Below are positions 12,701 to 22,892 of a stretch of DNA of 64,000 nucleotides, in pieces; positions within the stretch are counted from its first letter, which is position 1, and each line of letters begins with the position of its first letter. The position numbers were made by a program, and so were the translations under genes. The stretch covers positions 39,804,914 through 39,868,913 of the forward strand of contig NC_061794.1 in the NCBI RefSeq assembly GCF_021462225.1, read 5' to 3'. Source of the stretch: Girardinichthys multiradiatus (lineage: Eukaryota > Chordata > Actinopteri > Cyprinodontiformes > Goodeidae). The notes beneath the pieces were generated by a model. That model did not search any database. It saw only the letters and a list, made by a program, of their open reading frames with translations, and had not been told where the DNA came from.

Positions 12701-15700
12701 CTTGAGAAATGTCATTATTGATCTATTCAATGTTTAGTTTGTGCCAGTTCTTGAAAGAACATCTCGCCAGTTACTAATGTTTTATTACTTATTTTTTTAT
12801 TTCAGTTTGTTTTGAAACATATGCCATTTTAGAAACCAGGCTTTTAATAGGAAACTGTATCGTTATAATTATTGAAACCGTTCAAAACAGGAAAAGTATC
12901 ACAATGGCCTTTTTGTCCATATCGCACCGCCTCAGGCTGAACACAGATTCATTTAAAAATAAAAAGCTAAGGATTGTAAATAAGTTTGAGCTCTGAATCA
13001 TTTTCCTTTCACTTCATAATTCTGCATCACATGAAATTCCAATAAAATACATAAAAAAATGTTTGGTTCTAATGTGACAAAATGTGGAAAGCTTCACTGA
13101 GCCTTAATATTTTTGCGAGTCTCTGTATGGCTGTGTCATATGTCCTGTTTCTACAATAAAATCTTTGTATTTACGTATACCTTGGATGCTGTTTTACTTT
13201 TACTTGTGTTCAAACAACACATTTTCCCCCTTTTCAGTGAATTAGAAATGCATCCTCAGGGATATTCTAACAGTGTGTAGTTGATAATGATACCTCCCCT
13301 CCCACTTTCAGACTGGTCTTTATCGTCTGTCCGGTGCCGATCGCACAGTGAAAGAGCTGAAGGAGAAGTTCCTCCGCAGCAAAACCGTTCCTGTGCTCAG
13401 CAAGGTGGACGATATCCATGCTATTACCGGCCTCCTCAAGGACTTCCTGAGGAACCTGAAGGAGCCTCTGCTCACTTTCCGCCTCAACCGTACCTTCATG
13501 GAGGCAGCCGGTATGTGTTAGCTTTATGTGCCTGATCTAAAAGCAAAATGCTGGCATATAAATAAAAATAATTTGTAGCTGTTCTTGAGATAGCCATTAC
13601 ATCAAAACTGTAAGATTTCGTAAATAAACCTAAAATGGCCATTAAATGCAGGTATACAAAAGCTCAATTACTTTCTTTCTTCTTTTTTTTTTTTGGTTTT
13701 GGTTAAATTTGTTGAGAAGTGAAGAAAACCCCTGAGAAGCAGAAAAGTATTGATCTTTTCCTCGTTTCATCTGAGAAAAGTGTTTATTTTTATCCCACAG
13801 AGGTTTCAGATGACGACAACAGCATCGCTCTGATGTACCAGACAATTAGTGACCTGCCGCAGCCTAACAGAGACACCCTGGCTTTCCTGGTTCTTCACCT
13901 GAAAAGGTCAGAGTGGAACAAATGTCTCCTTAATTAGTACAACTTTAATTGCTTTGATATTCCAACTAAAAAGTGGGATTTGTTGACATTTAGAATAAAA
14001 TTTCCTGCTGTACTCTTCAATTAATAAAGTTGATAGATTTAAACATGTGTTCATGAAATATTAAACTAAATATTTGATTTTCAAACACTTTCTTTTTTTC
14101 AGTTTATAAAAACTAATTAAGCATATGATGAATCCACTATTGATATGTGGAATTACATTTTATATACATCAATGAGGTGTTAATTGGTCCAATAAAACCT
14201 TGCAGAGTTGCTGACAGTTTGGACACTAAGATGGACATCAGCAACCTGGCCAGAGTCTTTGGCCCAACTATTGTTGGCCATGCTGTTCCCAACCCAGAAC
14301 CCATGGCGATCCTTCAAGATACCAAACGTCAACCAATGGTAGGTCTGACCCAGCTGTCTTACGGTTTTCCATGCATGTCTCAAACCTTTTACCATTAAGA
14401 CACTTTTGTGTAGTTTTAGAGAATAATAAATTGTGTTTTTGTTTAAGAAACTGATAAAAGATCGAGAAATGCAGTTTATAGCATCTGAAATCTGCTTTTA
14501 CCAGTTTTCAAAAAGTAAATAAGAAAACGTTTTTACATAACCATCTGTACTTCTGCAATTTCTTCTACTAAAAGAGAAAATTTAAATTCTAATTTAATCC
14601 AATAACAAATGACTTAAACACCCTTTTTTTTGTAAGCCCGGTCGATGCCCTCAAGTCACCATTCCACACAGGCCATGAATAATCTGAATCTCCATAAATT
14701 GCCATGTTTAGGATTTGTGAGGATTCTTGGAATTTTGCAAATATTTGGGTTCAATTTGTGACGCCCTAAGTATGATGGATAAAAATAAATCATGAGATTC
14801 TGCTTTTTTTGCACAAATATTATCAAGAATTCACTTCAATTTCCAAGAATTTATTATGGATACTGCACAAATATTAAGAATCAGTTGACGATATTACAAA
14901 TGCATGTAAGAATCAAGTATGATTAAATTTGAAGTTGTTAGTCTGACCTTATTTTTTCCCCTCATTGAGATAAAATAAAAAAAGATCATGTAGAAGTTAA
15001 CATGTTTTAAGCCTGAATTGTTTTTGCCAACAAAATGTAGATACTAAAGTGCTTGTTATTAGACATAAACTGTAATGAGAAACAAAAATGTGAAAAATTA
15101 AATTTTAGATTGTTTTATATTGTGGATTTTATTTAATTATAACTTTATAACGTTATAAAATGATAACGGTTCTAAGTCTGCAGTCATATTTTATGTTTGT
15201 GCAGCTTTTCTACCACACTGTTTTCCCTCCACTCAACTTTCCATGAATAAGCTTCCCCATAACAGTTTGTGAAAGACCAGCGTCTTTAGCAACGACCTTT
15301 TAAGGCTCACCTCCTTTTGTAGACGGTGTCAGTGACTGTCTTCTTGTCAGATCAGCAGTCTTCCCAATAATTGCGTAGGCCATGACATAAGATCATTTAA
15401 TTCTGTATTAAAAATACTTTCATTAATGTTCTTCTGAAATATTCTCATTACCTGAGAATTTTTTTCATTTGGTAAAATTATCAAAAACCAGACCTAAATG
15501 CTTGAAAAATATAGCTTTTTGTAATAATGTTTTATAATATATGAAATCTACTTTAAATTAATTACTGACAAAGTCCGAAAGGTCGGTACAATAAGATTTT
15601 CCCCCTCACAACAATCGGCTCCCACCAAAACACCTATTAAGTCGTGTAATTTCACTCGCCAAGAGACCGTTATAGCCCCAAAGAGCCCTTTTTTTTTTTA

Positions 15701-17108
15701 TTAATTCCCTCTGTCCTGCTCACTGCGAGCTAAATCAGTTCAGCACTGGTGCAACAAAATGAGGCAATCCACTAAAATAACGAAGCACTCCATTTTCTGT
15801 TCAGGTTGTGGAGCGTCTGCTGTCTCTGCCGGTGGATTACTGGACTCAGTATGTGATGGCTGAAAATGTGCAGTCCAATTTGAATCATTTGATCATCGAG
15901 AATGCAAACTGCTATGCCACCCCTGAGAGAAGTATGGGTCCACTTTCCTTTTCCGTTTCTGCAGCGTTTAAGTGCTGCAAATAAGTTTCCTTCGGATTTC
16001 TTCTGTTTTGCTTTTTTTGTTAACTTTTAATGTTTTAGATTGTTAAACACATTTTAATATTAGGCTAAGATAATCTGTAAAAATAAATACAATTTTGAAA
16101 GGATTATTTCGTTTATTATCGGGTAAGCCTGTCCAAAGCATCCTGGTCCTATGTGAAAATGTAATTTCCCCTTCATGCCAGTAGGGGGTTGTCCCACCTT
16201 GCCACCATCAAGAGATGGTGGAGGGTTTTGAGCATGAACATCCTGTTTAAGGTCATCCACAGCATGTCAGTCAGATTTAGGTTAGACTAGGCCATTGAAA
16301 AGCCAGCTTCTTTCTTCTTGTTTTTTTTTTTTTTTTTTTTTTTTTTACCATTTAACTGTTGACCTGTTGGCGTGCCAGGAAACATTGTCCTGCTGTATAA
16401 CCCAGGCCTTTTGGGACTGCTGGAGTCCAAAGCCTATCAATGACTTCTTATAACTTGTTCTTGAATTGCTTTAGCTAGTAGCATGTTGACCTGCATTTTT
16501 GACATCGTTTAGCCTCCTTTGTGTTGTCAGACAGGTTCTGTTTAGGGAATTTCGTGATCAGCTTTTCAAAAAATATGGTTAATCATAGTTAATTTATTAT
16601 GTCAAAAGAGGGGAAATTACATTTTCACAAAGGCCAGGATGTTTTCAATGTCGGTGAAAATGTTCTTCCTTTTAATAACTAGAAAATTGCCTCTTTTGTT
16701 TTGGTCTAATGTTTTAATAAATCTGTAAGGGGAGATACTTAACACAGAATTTTACAAGTAGAGCCATTTATTAGCTTCTGAACATCTCATGAAATCCTAT
16801 AATCTGATCCTATATTGACTGTTCATGTTGCAGTGAGCATGCTTGGACCCCTTACCACCCCAGAGCAGCATCTAACCAAAACCCCCTCCTCCAGCTCCCT
16901 GTCTCAGCGAATGAAGTCCACTCTGACTCCCCGGTAAATAAGCATAAAGTTCTTCGCTGCTGGGCTGTTTTATTATTTTTCCGTGACTTGCTACTAATGA
17001 CTGATTTCAACATGTGGACGTGTTTGTTGCAGATTTGGGAGTAAGAGTAAATCAGCCGTGGGGTTTCCACATCAAGGAAAGTTCTTCTCTTCTCCACTCC
17101 TCAAATAA
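6723..17108 (+). CDS. racgap1: Rac GTPase-activating protein 1 (MgcRacGAP/Cyk4), 16 coding exons
   Basis: This is the RhoGAP subunit of centralspindlin, which pairs with the kinesin KIF23 at the spindle midzone and drives cytokinesis through ECT2 and RhoA. Coding exons: 6723-6807, 6920-7122, 7208-7347, 8248-8317, 8422-8475, 9049-9126, 9330-9447, 11470-11612, 11847-12011, 12094-12189, 13312-13510, 13801-13906, 14206-14338, 15805-15931, 16834-16933, 17033-17108. All have GT-AG borders and consistent phases, giving 630 aa (human about 632). Residues ~28-120 form the N-terminal coiled coil ([16 protein letters not shown]), followed by a basic linker (KKREKR). The C1 domain spans ~291-339 with the full H-C-C-C-C-H-C-C set (H291, C304, C307, C320, C323, H328, C331, C339). 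The RhoGAP domain is ~350-545 with the arginine finger in GLYRLSG (R389). The tail ends FFSSPLLK. No lesion is seen. Confidence 0.97.
7525..7690 (+). repeat. LINE 3' fragment in racgap1 intron
   Basis: The stretch around cagaccggcgctactgag and gacgttttctttccccaggc resembles a recurrent 3' non-coding segment of fish LINEs. It is short, and the family call rests on memory of the pattern. Confidence 0.4.
7865..8190 (-). repeat. L2-type LINE 3' UTR fragment in racgap1 intron
   Basis: Segments such as ctcaaggcacttcacaa (7910-7926) and gactttgcagcaat (8102-8115) recur in the same order at 61597-61613 and 61796-61809, inside the 3' region of the LINE at the right edge. This is an older partial copy of the same 3' sequence. 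Confidence 0.65.
8526..8995 (+). repeat. Intronic duplicated block, copy A
   Basis: It aligns in direct orientation with 10949-11335. Shared anchors include gttggatgtact, gctgtggtgactt, ttgtcagtatttaaag and aaaagtagaaattat-like ends. Copy A lies in the intron between 8475 and 9049 of racgap1. Confidence 0.7.
9448..11469. other. Large racgap1 intron 9448-11469
   Basis: No exon or RNA gene is seen. It holds a poly-A stretch at 10281-10299 and, near its 3' end, the second copy of the duplicated block. The remainder is AT-rich. Confidence 0.4.
10949..11335 (+). repeat. Intronic duplicated block, copy B
   Basis: Direct-orientation partner of 8526-8995, with small indels. It sits about 135 bases before the exon starting at 11470. 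Confidence 0.7.
12448..13130. mobile_element. Internally deleted Tc1-like copy in racgap1 intron
   Basis: The left end (tattcatactatttcaacc) and right end (gtgacaaaatgtggaaag) are inverse versions of the end sequences seen in the other Tc1-like copies here. The stretch at 12560-12612 (ggtggagacacacgcc, tgctgtaactgcagc) matches the region near 45730-45770. No transposase frame survives. Confidence 0.55.
15150..15560 (-). mobile_element. Tc1/mariner-like remnant in racgap1 intron
   Basis: The segment 15205-15340 (ttttccctccactcaactttcc, caacgaccttttaagg) resembles the element at 40620-41432, with similar text near 41255-41305. The ends are not clear. Confidence 0.4.
16139..16641. mobile_element. 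Inverted-repeat DNA element (MITE-like) in racgap1 intron
   Basis: Termini of about 35 bases are near-perfect inverted repeats. The left end at 16139-16174 begins catcctgg and contains gtgaaaatgtaatttcccc. The right end at 16607-16641 contains ggggaaattacattttcac and ends ccaggatg. The inside has a 27-base poly-T (16320-16346) and no transposase frame. It is a non-autonomous DNA transposon; the superfamily is not determined. Confidence 0.8.
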
Positions 17109-18240
17109 AAAGCAGCTCCAACTAATCTTTATCCATATCCAGATTCATATTACTCTGTAATAAAAGATGAGTGGTGATATTTTTTTTATTTTTTTATTAT
17201 TATAAACGAGCATTTTAACCACTTAGTTGGTTTTGCTTTCTGTTGCTTTTACTTGATGCTGAACATACCGCTTCCATTTCAGATCATTATAACAATGTTG
17301 ATATTTTTTTTTTTTTTTTCTGAAACTTGTTTACTGATAAAAAAAGAAATATGTATTTGCTTTTTTTATTGTGGCTACATGTTATTTGTTTTAAGGATTT
17401 CAGCTCATGTGTCGCTTAGAAGCTGAAGAACCGTGAGGCATTTCTTTCTAGGATGTAATTAATTTGCTTATTTCAAAGCCTGAGCTTTCAGTTTAACATT
17501 TGTTTCATTTCCTTTGGTTTTCTTTTTAAGAGGAATGTCTTCAGTAGCCGGTGGTTCATAATCTAAATGTGTAGAATCATCCATGTTCTCAGCTTCAAAT
17601 GATCATTATAAGGCAGATCTTCTCATAGACAAGATCTTGTTGTCTGTTTAATAACTGAACCGGTTGTGTGTGTGTGTGTTTTACATATTGATTTTCTGAG
17701 TGTCTTGAGGAAAGCAAAAAGCTAAATGCATCAAAGTTGCACTACCAACGGTCATTGTGGGTTTCCTGCCTGGTTATTTCACTCCTCTGGTGTTTATTCC
17801 TATCTGTAATGTTTAGGCTCCTGGGGACCGAATGACTTGTCCCTGGAAGCCAGTTTAGTAACTGTGGCATTATTTGGCCAGATACTAGCACAGTTTGTAC
17901 AAAAGTGTGCTCCTTAAAATCTGTGTACATTATAAAACACATTTTAACACCTGAACCTGTCTCCTGTTCTTACTGCTGCAGCTTCTAAACTATTTAGTCT
18001 TTTAGTGTTTAAGTCTGAAATTCTTTGACCTCAGTCTTGATCTGTTTAAAAATTCATCTGCTCAATCAAAGGAAGCTGAACAACCCATTCCTTTTCTTAA
18101 ACAGCTTCCTCCTCTGGTGGTTGGGGAATTTCTTGGCATTTAAACCTTGTGGACCTGGAGATGAGAGCGATCGCTGTTATACATTATTAGCCACATTTTT
18201 ACTTTAATTGAACCAGGTTATGTCTGATGCAGTTATTTTT
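17109..18240 (+). other. racgap1: racgap1 3' UTR region
   Basis: Follows the stop codon at 17106-17108. An AATAAA overlaps the stop (17104-17109) and another lies at 17159-17164; the real cleavage site cannot be chosen from sequence alone. A short (TG)n tract is near 17665-17680. Confidence 0.4.
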
Positions 18241-19180
18241 TAATTCACTATAATGACAACTTGAATGTTAATTTGAATATTGACAGTTTTGAAAAGTGTT
18301 ATAAGAATATTCAATTGATTTAGGTTTTTAAATGAGGTCATGTGGGACCGATGATAGATTCCTTTAAACAGAGATGTAATTCTGTAAATGCGTACAGTAT
18401 TGCATCCATTTTGTAAGATATTTAATCAGTGGTTTCAAGAGAAATATATCTTAAAGAAATAAGGTCAGACAAGAGAAAAACAACTGCAGTCCATTGAGTG
18501 CTTAAGGTTGCAATATTAAGATGTTCAAGATTTAGTCAATTATGTTTTTATTAGAAGCTCGTGGGAGTGTCTGAACACCTTCACAGTTTAACATCACATA
18601 ATATCTGTCTCCATTCAAGTTTACATTTCTATCCTTATTGGGTCGTTGCATTGACTTCTATTCATATTTATTAACCCAAAGCAAACTAAACCTGACTATT
18701 ACCAGTACCTAACCTTAAATCACACCTTGGTTCTAATTACTGTAGGAAGTCATACCACAAAACATCCTGAAGATGTAACGTGTTCATATAGGCAACATTC
18801 ACACACACGGTTCTACCTACTTATGAATATATATACAGTTAACCCCAAAATCTAAGACTCTTGACAGATTTTATGTTAATCTTTTAATTCACTGACATGT
18901 TTCTTCTGTCAGTAATTAAGTTTCTTAGTGACCCAGCCAAAGACCTGACTGGAATCTGATGGACAATCTGAGGATGGGACTAAAGATTAGGGTGATGGCA
19001 AGGAGGCCTTCCAACCTCAGAGTCCTCTCAGAGAGCTCCTAACAGCCTATAAATTCCTGCCAAGGAGTTTTAGCTCAAGCGTGATTCAGCTCACAGACTA
19101 TAGACTGGATTAAGAAATGTTTTAGTCATGATTATGAAACTGAGCAAAATCAAATAATTGTCACACACCATCAAAATGTT
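18241..19180. other. Intergenic sequence, no gene seen
   Basis: AT-rich sequence with one segment (about 18965-19015, including gggtgatggcaaggaggcc) that recurs inverted near 26272-26300. That makes it a dispersed repeat rather than unique sequence. Confidence 0.4.
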
Positions 19181-19332
19181 GGAACTTTATTTTTTTTATT
19201 TACTTATGTTTACTTGCCATGCTGGTCAATTCAAACTTTATCTGTTTGATATTAATGTGGACACTCACCTGTCAACATTCTACTGTGATTACTTTCTTGT
19301 ATAAAGAGGTTTGGTAAAACAACCAAAACAAA

Positions 19333-19427
19333 ATGGAGAAAAAAAGGTGGAGAAAACCAAACTGGGCAGAGGAGCAGAGCCTGCTGCTGGCACAGCTCAT
19401 AGAGGAGAATAGAGAAGTGTTAAAAAG
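19333..19427 (+). pseudogene. Myb/SANT-like domain exon relic (PIF/Harbinger-type)
   Basis: An ATG-started frame encodes KRWRKPNWAEEQSLLLAQ followed by an acidic helix and stops at a good donor (aaaag|gtaggt). The W-x-x-EE-x-x-L-L-x-x-L pattern is that of the Myb/SANT-like DNA-binding protein that accompanies Harbinger transposases, or of its domesticated MSANTD relatives. No transposase or longer reading frame follows, so it is probably a transposon relic. Sequence near 20050-20250 may be the other end of the same element. Confidence 0.45.
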
Positions 19428-20694
19428 GTAGGTTTGGACCCAGGATCATAAAGAGGCAGATTTGGGAGCACGATGACGAGCAGATCAATGCATTGTTCCC
19501 TCTGCTTTCAGCACCAGCTACAAGCTAGACAGATTACAACAATCTTCACAGGCAGAGGTATGAATGACCATTTAGGCCCAGGCTACTGACATTGTGTATA
19601 ATACAGCAAATACTTATTCACATAATTTCCTCTATGTATACAGTGTTTAGATCATTGTACATTATCTTATCTAGAGAGTGTATTTATGTGCGTTTCGTTT
19701 TATGGCTTTTTAAATTTTTTTTTCAAATGTTTATTTTTGAAAGCATTTTACAGTCTGTAAATATTTAAATTCTTTTGTGCTATATCGTGTGTAATATAGC
19801 TCACTTTTTATTCACGGTTATTCATTGTTATCCTTATATTACCCTACTAGAGGTTCAACTTTAACCTGTCTTGCTGATGAAACTATTCAATTTCCCCCTA
19901 GGTGGATCATAAAGTTGATCTAATCTCTATATTAATAATTATAGGATTGTTATAGAAGTTCATGTGCTCATTTGCTCGATTATTATGGGGGTGGATCCCT
20001 GCAAGATTGAGTCAGTTTTATTAATTCACTGTTGTTCACTGTAGGAGAATATCTCTCCTTTCCCTCTGTTCTTCCACCTACTTCCCTGCTTAAGACACTC
20101 TTAGGCTCACTCAAAATCCTCCTCACTACTCTCATCATTCGTTCACTCTAGGAGTTCTCTTAAGGCCTAAGGTGCTTTGTGAGTAACTTATATCTTACCA
20201 AGGGAAAGTTCAAAGAAAAATCTTAGACTTTTAGAAAGTCTAAGATTTTTTTTAGAATGACGTCACCAGAAACTACTATTAGTCTCAGTATTTTTTGGGA
20301 ACAAGAGCCTTGGAGATCATTACCAAAGATAAATCATCTTTGGTTGCACCATAAGCTTCTATCATACTTTTAGGTAGCTATTTGGCCACTACTCTTTGTA
20401 GAATCAGTACAGTTTAAATAAATCAGCGTTTAAGAATAGCAAAAAAAGATGTCAATAGTGTTTTGATCAGTGAACCCAGACACATGTCAAAACTGGTTTT
20501 GGTGTGTGTTTGGAGTCACTGTCCTGTTGGGAAACCATCTAACCCAAACTTTTACATTTAAAAGAAAAAAAAGTTTCAGGAAAATTGATTAAAACCCCAA
20601 AGCTCAAGCCTGTTGTGAACTGGAAACCGCGGGAATATCAGTGTTATTGTCCAGAGTGAAGCCAGTTTAACATCAAGAAGCTGAGTAGAGGGAG

Positions 20695-21370
20695 CTGGTG
20701 GACCGCTTTGTGGCATGGTGTGGTAGCGATCATCTCATCTTGAACGTCAATAATACAAAGGAGATGACTGTAGAACTTAAGAGAAAAAAGAAAAGGTCAA
20801 ACACTATTTCTATCATTGGAGAAGAGGTGGAGGTGGTGGAGGAGTACAAATACCTCGGTGTTCACCTGGACAACAGACTGGAGTGGAGATGCAACGGTGA
20901 AGCCGTCTACAAAAAGGGACAGAGCAGACTGTACTTCTTGAGGAAGCTTAGGTCCTTTGGTGTTTGCAGCAAGATGCTGCATATCTTCTATAAGTCTGTT
21001 GTGGATCAGAGCCAGGGACTTAAAAAAGCTCAACAAGATGATAAAAAAGGCTGGTTTTGCTCTGAGGACTCCTCTCGAACCTCTGGAGATCATTGTGCAA
21101 AGAAGGATTCTTCATAAAATGAAGAACATTATGGAGAACCCTGAGCATCCTCTTCATGAGACTGTCCTACAACAACAGAGTGTCTTCAGTCAGAGGCTTC
21201 TTCAGATCTGCTGTAAGACAGACCTCTACAGGAGATCCTTCCTTCCCACAGCCATCAGCATCTACAACGACTCTTTAAAGAAACCTTCATAATATGAGCT
21301 ACAACAACATTTAATTTCCCCTTGGGATGAATAAAGTAGTTTTGAATTTGAATTGAATTTGAATTGAATT
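20695..21370 (+). mobile_element. Truncated non-LTR retrotransposon 3' end
   Basis: The frame from 20698 carries reverse-transcriptase C-terminal text typical of fish LINEs (VEEYKYLGVHLDNRL, QSRLYFLRKLRSFGVCSKML). It then shifts, with an apparent deletion near 21005-21015, into a second frame (ILHKMKNIMENPEHPLH, YRRSFLPTAISIYNDSL) that stops at about 21292. A 3' tail with aataaag and gaattgaattt repeats ends the copy near 21370. It is 5'-truncated and frameshifted, so dead. Confidence 0.85.
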
Positions 21371-21410
21371 TAATCAGCATGGACTGAAACAGTACCAACC
21401 AGAAACTAAG

Positions 21411-21787
21411 TGTTAGGGTTTTTATATCTTTTGTATTGTTTATCACTCATGTAAGTGCTTTTCCTTCCTTACATGTTACAGGAAGGGAGATGGTCACAAG
21501 AATGAGTTAAGCTTTTATTATTTTATTAGCAGCATCTGGGGGCTATTCACCAGGACCCCACTTCCCACTTTCTCTGTTTGTTTATAATTAAGACAAATGA
21601 ACCCTAACCTTTCTGACCCCACACCCACACACCCTGAATGTTGTTTGAACTGTGTGTGACCAAGCATGTATAAATAAAGAGGGAGGAGTGTTAATACTTC
21701 GTAGTTTGTAGTGCACAGCTACCCTTGCCGCAAGTAAAACTGACTCTGTCGTTCCTTACCTCTGAGTTGATTAAATAATACCTAACA
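21411..21787 (+). mobile_element. Probable solo LTR
   Basis: The 377-base unit starts tgttagg and ends cctaaca, a perfect 7-base terminal inverted repeat with TG...CA ends. Flanks are ctaag on the left and ttaag on the right, a 5-base target duplication with one mismatch. Inside, tataaataaag near 21669-21680 could serve as TATA or polyadenylation signal. No internal retroelement region is present, so this is a recombined single LTR. The family is not identified. Confidence 0.7.
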
Positions 21788-22892
21788 TTAAGTCTCTGCT
21801 TCAAAATGGATACTTTCAATCTGAACTATAATTTACATAGACTATCAAAATAAATGCCTTCGGGAGAAAAGTCGATCTATTTGGCCAAAATAAAGAGAAC
21901 TATCTTTGGAGGAATCATGGTGAGTTTTTCTAACTAAATAACTACCAACTTTCAAGCATGGTGGTGGGAACCCCATGATATCAGAGAAACTGATGCATTG
22001 CTCAAAGTCGTTGGACTAATGACTATCTGAAAATTCTTATTTTGCCAAGGAATATATAACCTAATAGTAGAGGGAGTGTGTGTTTATGTATCTGGCAAAA
22101 AGAAAAAAAAAAACCTAACAATTGCCTCCATAAAATCCCAAAATGACTCCCAGTCATGGATGGGCATGGTGAGTGAACGTGAACTTTTCATCTGCTCTAT
22201 ATTTCCACTTTACGGTCAGAAGGGCCTGATTTTTGTTAATTTTTTTTCTGGTTCTCACCTTTAACTTTTTTAGGTCAAGATGAAAATGAGGTTTTCTGCA
22301 GCTGACAGCCCACAAAAATGGACTCCTTTATCCATCCATTTTTGTTATATTCTTGCTGTTTTTTGTTGTTATAAAAGCCTGTTGCTTTTAGAATGGCACT
22401 GCAAACTCATATCCATGAAGGGATCCATCAAATTATTTCTTTTGCAAATGCAAACAATGAGATAATACAAGATTACTTTTTTTTTTTGTTCTATTTGATC
22501 TGAAAAAAAAAAATCATTATTCAAAACTGTTTGGTTTTGATTTTTGCTTTATAAAGCCAGATTGTTCAGTTGTTAATTGTTTTGTGGTATTTCTGATTGC
22601 ATCTTCACTTTAAATTAATTAGCTCATAAAACATTTTCCAAAACTGTCTCATTTGTTCCCCCTGTGGGGTCTCTGATTATACAGAGATGAAAACTGCTGT
22701 TAATGATGTTTTTTCAGTTTCACATCAATGACATCATACCACATTTCGGGCCTATTTAAAACATGACTCATTGTTCAATACCGTATGGATGATGGAATAT
22801 TTTAAAACTCTTATTTATTAGAGTAAAATCATGCAGGCATTCAAAAAAATCCAAATTTAAATTTTTTATGTGTACAGCAGCTGTAAACAGTA
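21788..22892. other. Intergenic sequence, no gene seen
   Basis: AT-rich sequence with homopolymer runs. The open frames here lack domain or splice support. Confidence 0.4.
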
